A DNA stretch of 64,000 bases from Avena insularis (Eukaryota; Streptophyta; Magnoliopsida; Poales; Poaceae), in NCBI GenBank assembly GCA_023614405.1, contig CM042689.1:276465533-276529532 (forward strand), read 5' to 3'. The position numbers and the translations under genes were made by a program. The notes under the pieces are model-generated. The model saw only the letters and a list, made by a program, of their open reading frames with translations. It was not told the origin of the DNA and made no database searches. Positions 1 through 12,200 of the stretch are shown piece after piece. How positions within the stretch are numbered: position 1 is the stretch's first letter; every line of letters begins with the position of its first letter.

Positions 1-60
1 CTCGTCGTGTTTTCATTTCGATCTGTTTCTGTCAGGAAAACTTCTCAAGTTTAGAGCACC

Positions 61-594
61 ATGGTCTCCGCCAACGACAAAGGCAAGAAGCCCGATGAAG
101 ACGATCCTCGCAAACCCAAGGAGGAGGAGATTTTTGTAGGTTGTGAAGGAGACATGGAGGAGGACAAGAAACCGGACACCCGCACTACCGTCACAAGCAT
201 TGGAGTGGTGGCAAAACCTACCAATCTTAAGAGGACATCACAGATGTCTACAGGAGGGAAACCTCCATGTCATACCCTCTCTCCACGGTCACCCCCTGCA
301 AGTACCAAGAAACCCTTCCACACTCTTATACATGAGCTTCAATATCAATATGTGCCCAAAGGGAACTTGCCCTCGATGTGGGATATGCCTCGTTCTAACC
401 ATGCAGGGGAGGAACACACTAAGAAGGAAGAGTGGGGAAAGAATATCAAGGACTAGAACTCTCAGTCCGATATGATCATGAACCGCATTGAGCAAAACTC
501 GAAGTTGATTCGTACTCTAACCTTTGAGATTGAGGAGTTGAGGAAGCTGATTGAGGAGCTTATCAAGAGAACACCACCACCACCGAAGGAGTAA
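61..594 (+). pseudogene. Accessory ORF of E1 with a coiled-coil C-terminus, one in-frame stop
   Basis: The frame runs from ATG 61 to TAA 592-594, with one internal TAG at 454-456, which could be a decayed CAG. The N-terminus is highly charged (KGKKPDEDDPRKPKEEE). The middle is Ser/Pro/Thr-rich. The last 40 residues (SKLIRTLTFEIEELRKLIEE) have the heptad look of a coiled coil and end in a proline run. It lies just upstream of the internal polypurine-like tract at 631, a layout repeated in E3 and E4. I do not recognise a named family. Other Triticeae retroelements carry accessory ORFs in this position, function unknown. The real start could be upstream, because the window begins 60 bases earlier. 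Confidence 0.5.
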
Positions 595-630
595 TTCATC
601 ATCAGGTTTGACATCCCCTTGGCTTGTTCC

Positions 631-644
631 AAGCTTGGGGGAGT
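631..644 (+). other. Internal polypurine-like tract in E1
   Basis: AAGCTTGGGGGAGT lies 37 bases after the accessory ORF and matches the true tract before the 3' LTR (2545-2560) almost exactly. It could act as a second plus-strand primer, or be a relic of recombination. Equivalent sites are seen in E3, E4 and X. Confidence 0.5.
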
Positions 645-2544
645 GTCGCGGTATCACAACCATTATCTTTTATCTTTTACCTTTTTAGTGGATTCATATC
701 TTTGGTATAGGTGTTATCTTATAGTTTGGTTTGCATGTGGAAGTATCTCTCCTTTAGTTGATTATCTATGTATCCCTTGGTGTGAGTGCCTTTATTGGAA
801 TATTAATGAGAAGCTTCATCTTTTACTTTTTGCACTTCTTATCTTAGTTTGCAATCTCCATTATATGACGGATCTTGTTGATCAGTATTGGCATCACTTT
901 GGGAGCATCAAGTGGATCTAAATTGGTTTTGGCAAACCGAGTTCTGGTCATAGCAATACTTTTTGAGGTTTGAAAAAAAAGAGAAAAACCTTACAGGTAT
1001 TTTGTATCATTTATTTTCTTTCTTGTTTGCTCATAAGCTTAGTATTCTCTATTTCAGATCTTTTGTGTCTTCAAGAAAGATGGCATGTTTGGCTTTAGTA
1101 CTTGTATGTTTGCTTGTTTCTTTCAACCCTCTTGCTTGCTACCCAGCCTTGCTAGCCAAAAAACCTGTTTTGAGAAGGCATACTTCTCATGTTTCCAATA
1201 CCTTTGAACCAAAACCTTTGCCATTTGTGTCCACCATATCTACCTAATAGCTTTTGCTATTCCAAGCAAATTCTCAAGCTTCATCTATCTTTCGAATTAA
1301 AAAGTATTTTGTTATGTGAAAACTAGTTAGTAAAGCTCTCACGAACTTGATGGCACACCTTATTTTCTTGCCCCTAATAGACTTGAACCATTGTGTCATC
1401 TAAGTTGTATATGCTTGCATCTATACATTGGAATTAGCAGAACCGTGCTATCACGGGGAACGCTTTCAACATTGCACTTGTACTTTGTACAAAGTTGATA
1501 TCGTGCTCTTTTGTCTGTGGATGTCAACGGTGTGAAATAAAGAGGGAACTTGTAATTCCATGGAGTCTGTATTTTGTGTTAGAGAAACGCCTGGGCCGCT
1601 AGCCTAAGCCATGCCTAATCATGGTGGAAACTTTCAGCATCACCATAGTGAGCTATCTATGAAGCATCCTCAATAAAAAGCTATGCACATAGTAAATAAA
1701 AAGATCGCTGAGATGCTCATTGTCTGCTTGCCTTGTCATTTTGGTTACGGGAAAGCTCCTGTACCATGTGCAAGGGGTACCCCGTTGGCGGTTCTCTATG
1801 ATACGCATGTACTTACAATTACAAGAACTTACCAGTGACTAAAGTTGAGTAGCATGAGGAGTGGCCCTCATATTCAAGGGACATGAGATTGCCAACTTAT
1901 ATTTCGTCAAGAATATACTCTATCTTTGTGCACTTTAACCTTAATCATCTCAAGATGCCTATGATAGGGGCAATGAGGGCTCAAAGCTAGTAAGTATCAT
2001 AATCTTTTGGAAGCTCTTTATGACTTGTAATCCCTACTACCCTCTATAAAGGGACCTTTCTCCTACTTCTAAGTTGAGTCAGTAAACCTACTTCCTCTCT
2101 ATCTCTAGAAAGCACTTGAGTTGTTGTGTTTCAAGCATTTATATGGTGATTTATTTAATCATGTTCTTTATCTTCCTTGTTTGCACAAAACTCTTGTATA
2201 TTGAGTATTACTTTGAAAACCTTCATTGAAAAAACCTTTTTGAGCAAAGAGTGCTCCTGCTTTAAAACTTCTACAAAAAGCTTTTTGTGAAACTGTTTGC
2301 CAGCTGTTCTCTGACTAGGAACAAGAGTTTGCCAATTCCAATTATGATTTATCTTTATGCCTCTCTATTGTGACTCATGTACTTGTTGCAAGCTTAGTTA
2401 TATAATGGTGAGTTGCTCTCTTCTATGAGTTGTGTAATGGTAAGTGTGATGCTTCTTGTCCGTATTCTTTTATCGACACTTCACTCCATAAACCTGTGGA
2501 CATGTTTACTGAGCTCAGTTTTCGCTTGGGGACAAGCGAAGGTT
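645..2544 (+). other. Non-coding 3' internal region of E1
   Basis: There are 1.9 kb without a convincing gene. Bases from about 1300 on, including GCTAGCCTAAGCCATGCC near 1600, match the 3' regions of E5 and S directly and of E3 and X in reverse. A 55-codon frame at 1080-1247 starts with a hydrophobic stretch (MACLALVLVCLLVSF), but it is not conserved in the relatives and is probably chance. Confidence 0.7.
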
Positions 2545-2560
2545 TAAGCTTGGGGGGAGT
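2545..2560 (+). other. Polypurine tract of E1
   Basis: TAAGCTTGGGGGGAGT sits immediately before the LTR start TGATATG. This is the expected place for plus-strand priming in reverse transcription. Confidence 0.85.
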
Positions 2561-2923
2561 TGATATGTCCAATTTGCATCACCATTCTATATCATAATTT
2601 GCCTCTATTCATTGATATATGTCTAATTATGAGGTATTACTTATGTCTTTTCCACTGTTTTTGCATGTTGGATGATTCTTGGAGGATGGACTGTCGGAGT
2701 CTGGATTCTGATGGAAAAGAGGTGTTTCGATGCAATTTTGCGAAGATTAGAAAATTACCAAAAATATGGGAAAACTATATTTTCCCGGAAGACCGAGGAA
2801 GCCAGAAGGGGAGGCGAAGAAGGGCCACAGGGGGCCCACACCCCCTAGGCGCGGTCCCACCTTGCCTCGCGCCTAGGGAAGGTGTGGCCCACCTGCTCGG
2901 CCCTCTGACTCCGCCCTCTCGCC

Positions 2924-2930
2924 TATATCT
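2924..2930 (+). promoter_or_regulatory. TATA-like box in the E1 LTR
   Basis: TATATCT stands just after a GC-rich stretch and just before the sequence ACCCTAACACCAGGGG, the usual position of an LTR promoter. No transcript evidence is available. Confidence 0.4.
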
Positions 2931-3109
2931 TCCTTACAGAACCCTAACACCAGGGGAGCGACCAAAGATAGATTTCCACCGCCTCTGCGGGGTGGAAAAC
3001 ACCGAGAGAGAAAGATCTCTCCGGCAGACAAATTTCTGCCAGGGAAATTCCATCTCGGAGAGGGGAGATCGTTGCCATCAACACCGTCATCAAGAAAGGC
3101 TTCATCGGG

Positions 3110-3158
3110 ATCATCATCATCATCAACACCATCATCTCCACCAGCACCATCATCCCCA
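3110..3158 (+). repeat. CAT/CAC-rich imperfect microsatellite
   Basis: There are repeated ATC, CAC and CAT trinucleotides with few interruptions inside the E1 LTR. Reading frames crossing it show runs of His, Ser or acidic residues that mean nothing. Confidence 0.7.
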
Positions 3159-3175
3159 CTCCGTCCCGCTATAAT

Positions 3176-6100
3176 TGTAGAGGTCCCAACCTTTAATAAG
3201 GTAGATATCCCTATGTTTACAATGCAAGTCCCTGGATCAATAGCTTGCATCCACAGTGAAGATGTAATATCAAGAAACAAAGGTCATAATACAACTTTAT
3301 AACAAGGAATAAAATAATTGATTACATCTTACATAGATCATATGGCTATCTCATTACAATGCAGAAGAAATAACTATAGCATGGAGTCCTTCATCTTCAA
3401 AATGCCACAGGCAATCATGTTGGTTGTAGACTTGTAATCCTAATCAACATACTTCACTAACATCAAACAAACCTGCAACGTAATAAGTTACAGCCACAAG
3501 GGTCAATACATTTTAATTGTATTGGCAACTGATATTATGGTAGTATAGTGGTAGCTATCATCTATATGCATTTGGCTAAGTGGAGCTTGGACTTGCTTTG
3601 CTCAAAATAGATTTTCCTTATCATTTGAAAACACTAAGTTTTTTCTTGTCAAAACACCCAAGGAACCACCAATAGAAATTGGTGAATCTTCACCCTTGTT
3701 CAACCACAAGTTTTTAACTTAGAAAATTGGGATGAGGATATTCTTGATAGCTTCCATGTCTTGATGCTCAAATTGTCCTTTACCAGGGACATGGCTAAGT
3801 ACTTAGATTTTTCACTCTGCAGAGGTGGTGCACTTTCCCCACAAGACTTGGTTTCAACAAGACAAGATCTTTCAGAAGCCTTCCCTTAGAACAAAATGGA
3901 CGCTCTCCAAACCTATCATTCCCCTACCACCAACTGTCCATTTGGCTAAGTTATTGCAACCTATATGATCCAATGCAGAGCCCATAATGCCAAGTGGCTA
4001 CACTTTAAGCTTCTCAACATTTGATATCTCAAATCTCTTTGTTCCTGGGTGGCATTCCACAAGTGAGATACACAAGGTAAACCATAGAAATGGGCCTTGT
4101 GTAACCACTCAACACAAACCATTCTTTCCATTCCACCCAGGTGTTTCATTCACTTAGTTGTTTTATTAAACAAAACACAAGTCCTTGACTTAGAAATATT
4201 CCATAGCATGAATATAATCCACCCTTGTTTTCTACTAGCTAAGCTAAGCATGGTAGTAGTAGGAATATCAACTTAGGAAAATTCTACTAAGGTTTCATCT
4301 ACTAGGATTTCCCATGGCATAGTTTATACTTAGCAAAAATTCCATGCAAGTCCTACTTAGAAATATCACTAATGCATAGTGAAAATAATGGGACAAAGTA
4401 TGAAGCATCACTTGCCTTTTTGGTAGAGATTATAAGTTCACTCCTTGATCTTGCACTAGTCACACCCTTCAAATGTCACTACAATTCCATCAAGCAAGAC
4501 ACAATTTCAATCTACCAATCAAGCAATCATCACATAAAATAATAAAACCAAAGCAATGCATGCAAGTATGCCAAAGATTGTTTTATTTGGAAAAGTGGTT
4601 TCCAATAGGCTATAAACATTATAAAACACCTGTTGTTCATTTATAAAAGTGGCAAAAAAACCATTTGATATAAAGTTAGTGAAACATTTTAAGTCATTTT
4701 TATTTTGCTAGAAATGGTTCAAACCAAAGTAATATTTTCTAGTGTTTGACAAATACATTTTTAAACACAAATTTTGGTGTTTTAGTGTCAAGTGTTTAAT
4801 ATTAAAACCATTTGCAAAAGGTTTCACCTATAAATTATTTTTATACTAAATCAATATTTTATGTTGTTGAAAATGCCTTTAGCAAAGTAATAATTTATAG
4901 GGTTCATCAAAATACATTTTTAAATTCTAAAACTTGGTGTTTAGGGTCAGAGAGTTTAAATCAAAACATTTCCAAAAGGGTTTCCTCCAAAAGCATTTTT
5001 AACATATAAACATTATTTTTATTTGACTAGAAATGTTCTAATTCAAAGATTTATTCTTTTTCCCTACAAAATATGTTTTTGAATCCACAAGTTGGTTTAT
5101 ATGGTCAGTAGGTTCAAAACAATCCATTTTCCAAAGATTTTATCACAAAAATAATTTTAGAATGAATTTTATATTCAAATTATGCATACACAAGTTTCTA
5201 CAAAAACAAACATTTTTCCAAAAGCAATTTATTAAACAAAGTGCATGGTTGGATAGTACTTGGTCTGCTGATTCCATTGATATAAAATTTGCAAAATTTG
5301 GACATGTAGATTTAAAGTTATGCAATTTACAAGATTGAACATCTAATAGAATCTATTCTGGTTTTTATAAAACAGACTGGGCCACGTGGAATGTTTTGAT
5401 TGGCCGAAAACGGTTCGCGCGGATCGACTATCGTGGAGCGTCAGATCAAATGTGTATCGCACGGTGCAGAACCAAACTTACCCCTTCGTCTAGTGGATCT
5501 ATCATAGCCGATTGATCTAAATCCTATGGTTCCTAGCAACTGGTCAAAGACGGGCGGCGCTGGCGGCAGCGCGCTCTGTCCGAGAGGTTGCCGGCGGTTT
5601 AGATCACGCGGGGAGGAGCGGAGACGCTTACCGTTCTCGTGAGTCTGCAGTGAAGCTCAAGGTGGGGTCAGATACTCGAGGGGCGGACGGGAGAAGCGGC
5701 TATTACTCGCCGGAGCTAGCGGCGGCGTCAGGTGCTTCTACTCGTCGTCGGGGCGAGCTTGTAGGTCACCAGAAGGCAAGAGGAAGGTACAGTCAGATGC
5801 GGGTGAGTGTGGCGGTTACAGGAGCATCACCGAGAGGGTCAGGGGTGGACAGAGGTTACCTGGGGAGTTCGCCGTAGGAGTGGCAGGCGACGGTGGTGCT
5901 CGGGTGATGTCCTTGCCGAAGTTCTGGTGCATGCGCAGTCAAGAGAGCGGCACCAGGAGATGCACCAGGGAAAGGGAAGCAGGCTCGCATGCACTGGGAG
6001 GCGAGGGGTGGTCTGACGGTGCCGGAATTAGCCGGAGAGGTTCGTCGGAACAGGTGGTTGGCAGTGGTCAATTGGTACAACCTAGTGGCCGAGAAGGAGC

Positions 6101-7540
6101 GGTGTCTGGGGGAAAGGAGGAGGAGAGCGAGGCGCTTAAGTGTGCATGGTCAGAGCAGGGTTTACTCCAGCAATTGAGGCGAATTAACGCATTTGAATTC
6201 AGGCCAGAAACGGCAGCGAGGTGAGGGCGCGGTCGTCGCGGGGGTTGAAGACGATGGTCTGACAGGCGGGACCGTTTCGTCAGCGAGAGAGGAAGGTTTG
6301 CTGTGGGGTCCAGCAGTCAGCGGCTAAGTGGGTTCAACTGCGAGTAAGAAAAATGGTTCAGGGAGAGTGAGTGGGAGTGGGCTGCTGGGCCAGTTGGGCC
6401 TTGCTGGGCTGGGTTGGCTTTGTTTCATTATATACTTTTTCTTTTTTTTTCCATTTCTATTATTCTGTTTTGATTTTGTTTAATCATTTCAAACACTCAT
6501 TTGAATTCAAATTTTTACCAAACCTTTTTCAGTAGGTTTTATTTATTTATTTGGGTGTCAAATAATTCACTCTGAATTATTTGGAATATTTTTAATATGA
6601 CTTATTAATCATTTAAATTGGGTATTTGTCTTTATTCCAATGAAATCAAATATGGGTTTAATTCCATAAATTTTATTTAGTTGATTTCTTTGATCTCATT
6701 TAAGTTAATTAAATAACTTTTATTCCACTTGGGTAAATTCCAAATACTATTTTCCCATGATTTAATTAATCATTCTTATTAGGGAATTTGTCTTAATCCA
6801 ATGGAATAGAATTTGGTTAAGGCCATATTATTTTATTTCAATATTATTTATCCATTTATTTCATTTGAACTTGGATCACATTCATTTAATTTATTTATGG
6901 ATTTGGCCAAGATTTAATTTGGCTTTTACAATACTCCTTATTTATTATTTCTTTCTTTATCTTATAAAATCCATATCTTTTTATTTAAAGATCCAAACTT
7001 GGTGATTCAAATTGGTAAAATCTTATTTAATATTTGTTTATCCTTTTAAATCTCTTTAGGATTATTTTCTCACCATTTGGTATGGATTTTTAGATAGGTG
7101 CTTTATTAGCTTTGGAAATTCAATTTCTTTATCTTACTAAGTTCATAAGATTTTATCTTTGGTTCCAAATTGAATGAAATCAATTTCTAAGGTTTTGTAA
7201 TATTTCTATTTATCATTCTTGATCATTTATAAATGTTTGTTGACAAATCTTTATATGGATCAAATCCGTGGTCTTAGAGATAACTTGGAAATGTTTTTCT
7301 TCCATTAGGGTTTTGGTTTATTTTCCAAGTGTTTAAATTTCAAGATGCATTTATGAAGAATGCATTTCACTTGATTTGAATTTAGTTGGATTCAAATATT
7401 ATTCAAAGTTTGTTCAAGATGAGATTTGGATGAATTCGTTTCAAAACAAAAAGTTTCTTTTCACCCTAAATTTCAACAATTATTTATTTAGTTTGTTTAT
7501 TTTTCACATTACAAAATTTGGAAAATTTTGGGATGTGACA
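3176..7540 (-). repeat. 3' LTR of N (left copy)
   Basis: This 4365-base copy aligns with 9250-13555 along its whole length. It holds AT-rich arms, a GC-rich core at about 5560-6420, and an 89-base segment (6132-6220) missing from the other copy. ORFs within it fall in the GC-rich core and are not supported as genes. Confidence 0.9.
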
Positions 7541-7556
7541 GGCTACCACCCTTAAA
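7541..7556 (-). other. Polypurine tract of N, with a second copy nearby
   Basis: On the minus strand CTTTTAAGGGTGGTAGCC abuts the 3' LTR. Nearly the same block (CTTTTAAGGGTGGTAGTACC) recurs at 7619-7636, about 80 bases further in, so two possible plus-strand start sites exist. Confidence 0.65.
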
Positions 7557-7661
7557 AGAAATATCGTCCCGAGATTTGGGAAATATAGGTGTTACAAATT
7601 GGCTTCAAGGCAACTAGGGTACTACCACCCTTAAAAGTTTCCAACTAGATTACATCTTGGT

Positions 7662-8621
7662 TTACTTGGGATCTTGATGTATCTTCTCTGGGCACTTGTT
7701 TGCATAATGGCCTAGTTATTTGCATTTGAAACACATCACTTGGCTAATATCTTTCTTTTCCTTTGGTATCATTGCCTCTTGTTTCTTTCTTTGGTTCTTC
7801 TTCTTTTCTGGGCAATCACTGGCATAGTGTCCCATCTCTTTGCAATTGTAACATTGCAACTGGCTAATGTCCTTCTTCTTCTTTTTGGGTCTCTCCAAAG
7901 CTAGGAGTTCTTATAGTTCATGCTCTTCATACCTCACCTCAAAGGTGGGAAATCTTTCTCTCTTCTTGGGGTAGTTACTAGAGATATGACCTTCTTCTTC
8001 ACAAGAGTAGCAACATTTTGTGGTCACTTTGGATTTGGCCTTATGATGCATGGTTCTGATGTTGCCTTCATCCTTCTTGGTAGAAGTTGTTCCCTTATGG
8101 AGGTTTCCAAACATTTGATGCATTCCATCTTGCTTCATTTTTTGGACTATAGAATAGATGGGGCATTGGATAGGGACATGATTATTTCCTTCACATAGGA
8201 AACAAGTAGCTTGATATGTGGGGCATTGATTTGTTGGATGTTTCTCTTCACAATTAGGGCATTGATCTTCATGCTCTTTGGAATTGTGATCCTTGTCTCC
8301 ACAAACATTGCAAGCTTGGGTTCCTTCTAGAATATCATCCTTGACATCCTTGTTGTCACAAACTCTTTGGGAAGGGTTATCTCCCATGTTGATCATTTGA
8401 TTTGTCACCTTTTGCATCAATTGAGTTTGGGTTTCCAAAAACCTTTGCACGGTTGGGTCTAACTCATTGTTGTTGGCTAAAAACTGAGTTGTCACTTGAT
8501 TCAACTGGGTTTGGGTTACTATGAGTTCTCTCATGTGCATCTCTTGGTTGTCACCATTCTTGATGTTGGAGTTTCTTGGATTAGTCAGCTGTTTGGGTTG
8601 GATTCGAATTAGAATAGGCAA
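7662..8621 (-). pseudogene. Gag-like zinc-knuckle protein remnant of N, about six knuckles
   Basis: One reading frame runs from 8621 to the TAA at 7662-7664, broken by TAA at 7911-7913 and 7716-7718, which could be decayed CAA. The first part is Gln/Thr-rich (TQTQLNQVTTQ). Then come CNVCGDKDH, CPNCEEKHPTNQC, CFLCEGNNHVPIQC, CCYSCEEEGHISSNY (last Cys lost), CYNCKEMGHYASDC and a sixth knuckle broken by a stop (CFKCK, stop, LGHYANKC). CX2CX4HX4C knuckles bind nucleic acid in Gag nucleocapsid domains, and most plant Gags have one or two. The capsid part is absent. The start is uncertain. It may be the N-terminally truncated Gag of the parent element or a knuckle protein that multiplied. Confidence 0.6.
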
Positions 8622-9235
8622 AAGATTTCTTAGTAAATAATTCTAATCACACACATCACAATTCACACAAGCAATGTGCAAACAATCACAAACAAACATT
8701 CCACTCAAACAACAAAGTTCAAGCATATTTTTAGGCAACAAAATATTTTTGCTATACCACATAAGTTGGTGTGTTTGATTTAATCTAAATATGGTGGTCC
8801 AACTATATGGTTCACTTGAGATCTTTCCATTCTTCTTAGTTGACTCTTCATGAACAAGATCTTTATATCCATGGAGAATTTCTTGTATCTTGGCCACAAA
8901 ACTTCAATGGTGATGATGATTCCTTCTAAGTTGTGTTTCCTTAGTCTTCAAGTCTTGAGTAATATTTCTTGTCTCACTTGTAGTCCTTAGTGATATCCAA
9001 GTTGAAGTCCTTGTTGATACTAAGGTTGAAATCACTTGAGTTGGTGAAGTCCTTTGCTCATGTTGAAGTCTTTATCCATTAAGTTGAAATAGAAGAGATG
9101 TAGAGTTAAAACCAAAGAGGTTGAGGAAAGAGTTTACAAGATTGTTTGTAAATAAGTTTTGGAACAAATACAACTCCTATTTTTCTAAGGGGTCTTGTCC
9201 AATCCTAGGGTTACAAATCCTACAGGCAACACAGT
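8622..9235 (-). other. Leader region of N
   Basis: These 0.6 kb lie between the primer site and the knuckle frame. There is no supported ORF. A packaging signal would be expected here, but none can be recognised by eye. Confidence 0.5.
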
Positions 9236-9247
9236 GCTCTGATACCA
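9236..9247 (-). other. Primer-binding site of N (tRNA-iMet)
   Basis: TGGTATCAGAGC on the minus strand is complementary to the 3' end of plant initiator tRNA-Met. It lies two bases inside the 5' LTR. The match stops after 12 bases. Confidence 0.85.
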
Positions 9248-9249
9248 TC

Positions 9250-12200
9250 TGTAGAGGTCCCAACCTTTAATAAGGTAGAGATCCCTGTGTTTACAATGCT
9301 AGTCCCTGGATCAATAGCTAGCATCCACAGTTAAGATGTAATATCAAGAAACAAAGGTCATAATACAACTTTATAATCAGGAATAAAATAATTGATTACA
9401 TCTTACATAGCTCATATGGCTATCTCATTACAATGCAGCGGAAATAACTATAGCATGGAGTCCTTCATCTTCAAAATGCCACAGGAAATCATGTTGGTTA
9501 TAGACTTGTAATCCTAATCAACATACTTCACTAACATCAAACAAACCTGCAACATAATAAGTTATAGCCACAAGGGTCAATACATTTGAATTGTATTGGC
9601 AAGTGATACTATGGTAGTATAGTGGTAGCTATCATCTATATGCATTTGGCTAAGTGGAGCTTAGGATTGCTTTGCTCAAAATAGATTTTCCTTATCATTT
9701 GAAAACACTAAGTTTTTGCTTGTCAAAACACCCAAGGAACCACCAATAGAAATTGGTGAACCTTCACCCTTGTTCAACCACAAGTTTTTAACTTAGAAAA
9801 TTGGGATGAGGAGATTCTTGATAGCTTCCATGTCTTGACGCTCAAATTGTCCTTTACCAGGGACATGGCTAAGTACTTAGATTTTTCACTCTGCAGAGGT
9901 GGTGCACTTTCCCCACAAGACTTGGTTTCACCAAGACAAGATCTTTCAGAAGCCTTCCCTTAGACCAAAATGGACGCGCTCCAAACCTATAATTCCCCTA
10001 CCACCAACTGTCCATTTGGCTAAGTTATTGCAACCTATATGATCCAGGCAGAGCCCAAATGCCAAGTGGCTGCACTTGAAGCTTCTCAACATTTGACATC
10101 TCAAATCTCTTTGTTCCTGGGTGGCATTCCACAAGTGAGATACACAAGGTAAACCATAGAAATGGGCCTTGTGTAACCACTCAACACAAACCATTCTTTC
10201 CATTCCACCCAGGTGTTTCATTCACTTAGTTGTTTTATTAAACAAAACACAAGTCCTTGACTTAGAAATATTCCATAGCATGAATATAATCCACCCTTGT
10301 TTTCTACTAGCTAAGCTAAGCATGTTAGTAGTAGGAATCTCAACTTAGGAAACTTCTACTAAGGTTTCATCTACTAGGATTTCCCATGGCATAGTTTATA
10401 CTTAGCAAAAATTCCATGCAAGTCCTACTTAGAAATATCACTAATGCATAGTGAAAATAATGGGACAAAGTATGAAGCATCACTTGCCTTTTTGGTAGAG
10501 ATTATAAGTTCACTCCTTGATCTCGCACTAGTCACACCCTTCAAATGTCACTACAATTCCATCAAGCAAGACACAATTTCAATCTACCAATCAAGCAATC
10601 ATCACATAAAATAATAAAACCAAAGCAATGCATGCAAGTATGCCAAAGATTGTTTTATTTGTAAAAGTGGTTTCCAATAGGCTATAAACATTATAAAACA
10701 CCTGTTGGTCATTTATAAAAGTGGTAAGGTCATTTACAAAAGTGGCAAAAAAACATTTGATATCAAGTTAGTGAAAATGGCCATTTTAAGTCATTTTTAT
10801 TTTGCTAGAAATGGTTCAAACCAAAGTAATATTTTCTAGTGTTTGACAAATACATTTTTAAACACAAATGTTGGTGTTTTATGGTCAAGTGTTTAATATT
10901 AAAACCATTTGCAAAAGGTTTCACCTATAAACCATTTTTATACTAAATCAATATTTTATGTTGTTGAAAATGCCTTTAGCAAAGTAATAATTCATAGGGT
11001 TCATCAAAATACATTTTAAATTCTAAAACTTGGTGTTTAGGGTCAGAGAGCTTAAATCAAAACATTTCCCAAAGGGTTTCCTCCAAAAGCATTTTTTAAC
11101 ATATAAACATTATTTTTATTTGACTAGAAATGTTCTAATTCAAATATTTATTCTTTTGCCCTACAAAATATGTTTTTGTATCCACAAGTTGGTTTATATG
11201 GTCAGTTGGTTCAAAACAATCCATTTGCCAAAGATTTTATCACAAAAATAATTTTAGAATGAAATTTATATTCAAATTATGCCTACACAAGTTTCTGCAA
11301 AAACAACCATTTTACCAAAAGCAATTTATTAAACAAAGTGCATGGTTGGATAATACTTGGTATGCTGATTCCATTGATATAAAATTTGCAAAATTTGGAC
11401 GTGTAGATTTAAAGTTATGCAATTTACAAGATTGAACATCTAATAGAATCTATTCTAGTTTTTATAAAACAGACTGGGCCACGTGGAATGTTTTGATTGG
11501 CCAAAAACGGTTCGCGCGGATCGGCTATCGTGGAGTGTCAGATCTAATGTGTATCGCACGATGCAGAACCAAACTTACCCCTTCGTCTAGTGGATCTATC
11601 ATAGTCGATCGATCTAAATCCTACGGTTCCTAGCAACTGGTTAAAGACGGGCGGCGCTGGCGGCGGAAAGTGGCGGCGGCGCGCTCTGTCAGAGAGGTTG
11701 CCGGCGATTTAGATCACGCGGGGAGGAGCGGAGATGCTTACCATGCTCGTGAGTCTGCAGTGAAGCTCAAGGTGGGGTCAGATACTCGAGGGGCGCACGG
11801 GAGAAGCGGCTATTGCTCGCCGGAGCTAGCGGCGGCGGCGGGTGCTTCTGCTCGTCGTCGGGGGCGAGCTTGTAGGTCACCAGAAGGCAAGAGGAAGGTA
11901 CAGTCAGATGCAGGCGAGTGTGGCAGTTACAGGAGCATCAACGAGAGGGTCTAGGGTGGACGGAGGTTACCTAGGGAGTTCGCCGGAGGAGTGGCAGGCG
12001 AGGTGGCGCTCGGATGATGTCCTTGCTGAAGCTCTGGTGCATGCGCGGTCAAGAGAGTGACACCGGGAGATGCACCAGGGAAAGGGAAGCAGGTTCGCGT
12101 GCACTGGGAGGCGAGGGGTGGTCGGACGGCGCTGGAATTTGCCGGAGAGGTTCGTCGGAATAGGTGGTTGGCAGTGGTCAATTGGTACAACCTAGTGGCC

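Larger units (their letters stand above)
2561..3175 (+). repeat. 3' LTR of E1, left part
   Basis: It begins TGATATGTCC after the polypurine tract and stops where N inserted. It resumes at 13556. It holds a GC-rich stretch, a TATATCT box at 2924 and a CAT/CAC-rich microsatellite near its right end. The last five bases (ATAAT) are the left copy of N's target duplication. Confidence 0.85.

Noticed and set aside
2560..3174. 204-codon ORF ending in His repeats
   Set aside because: It lies inside the E1 LTR, and the His run is the CAT/CAC microsatellite.
5650..6224. Several ORFs in the GC-rich core of the N LTR
   Set aside because: They occur in both LTR copies with different breaks and have no motif.
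7716..8621. Zinc-knuckle frame as a host CCHC gene
   Set aside because: It lies between paired LTRs next to a primer site and is interrupted by stops.
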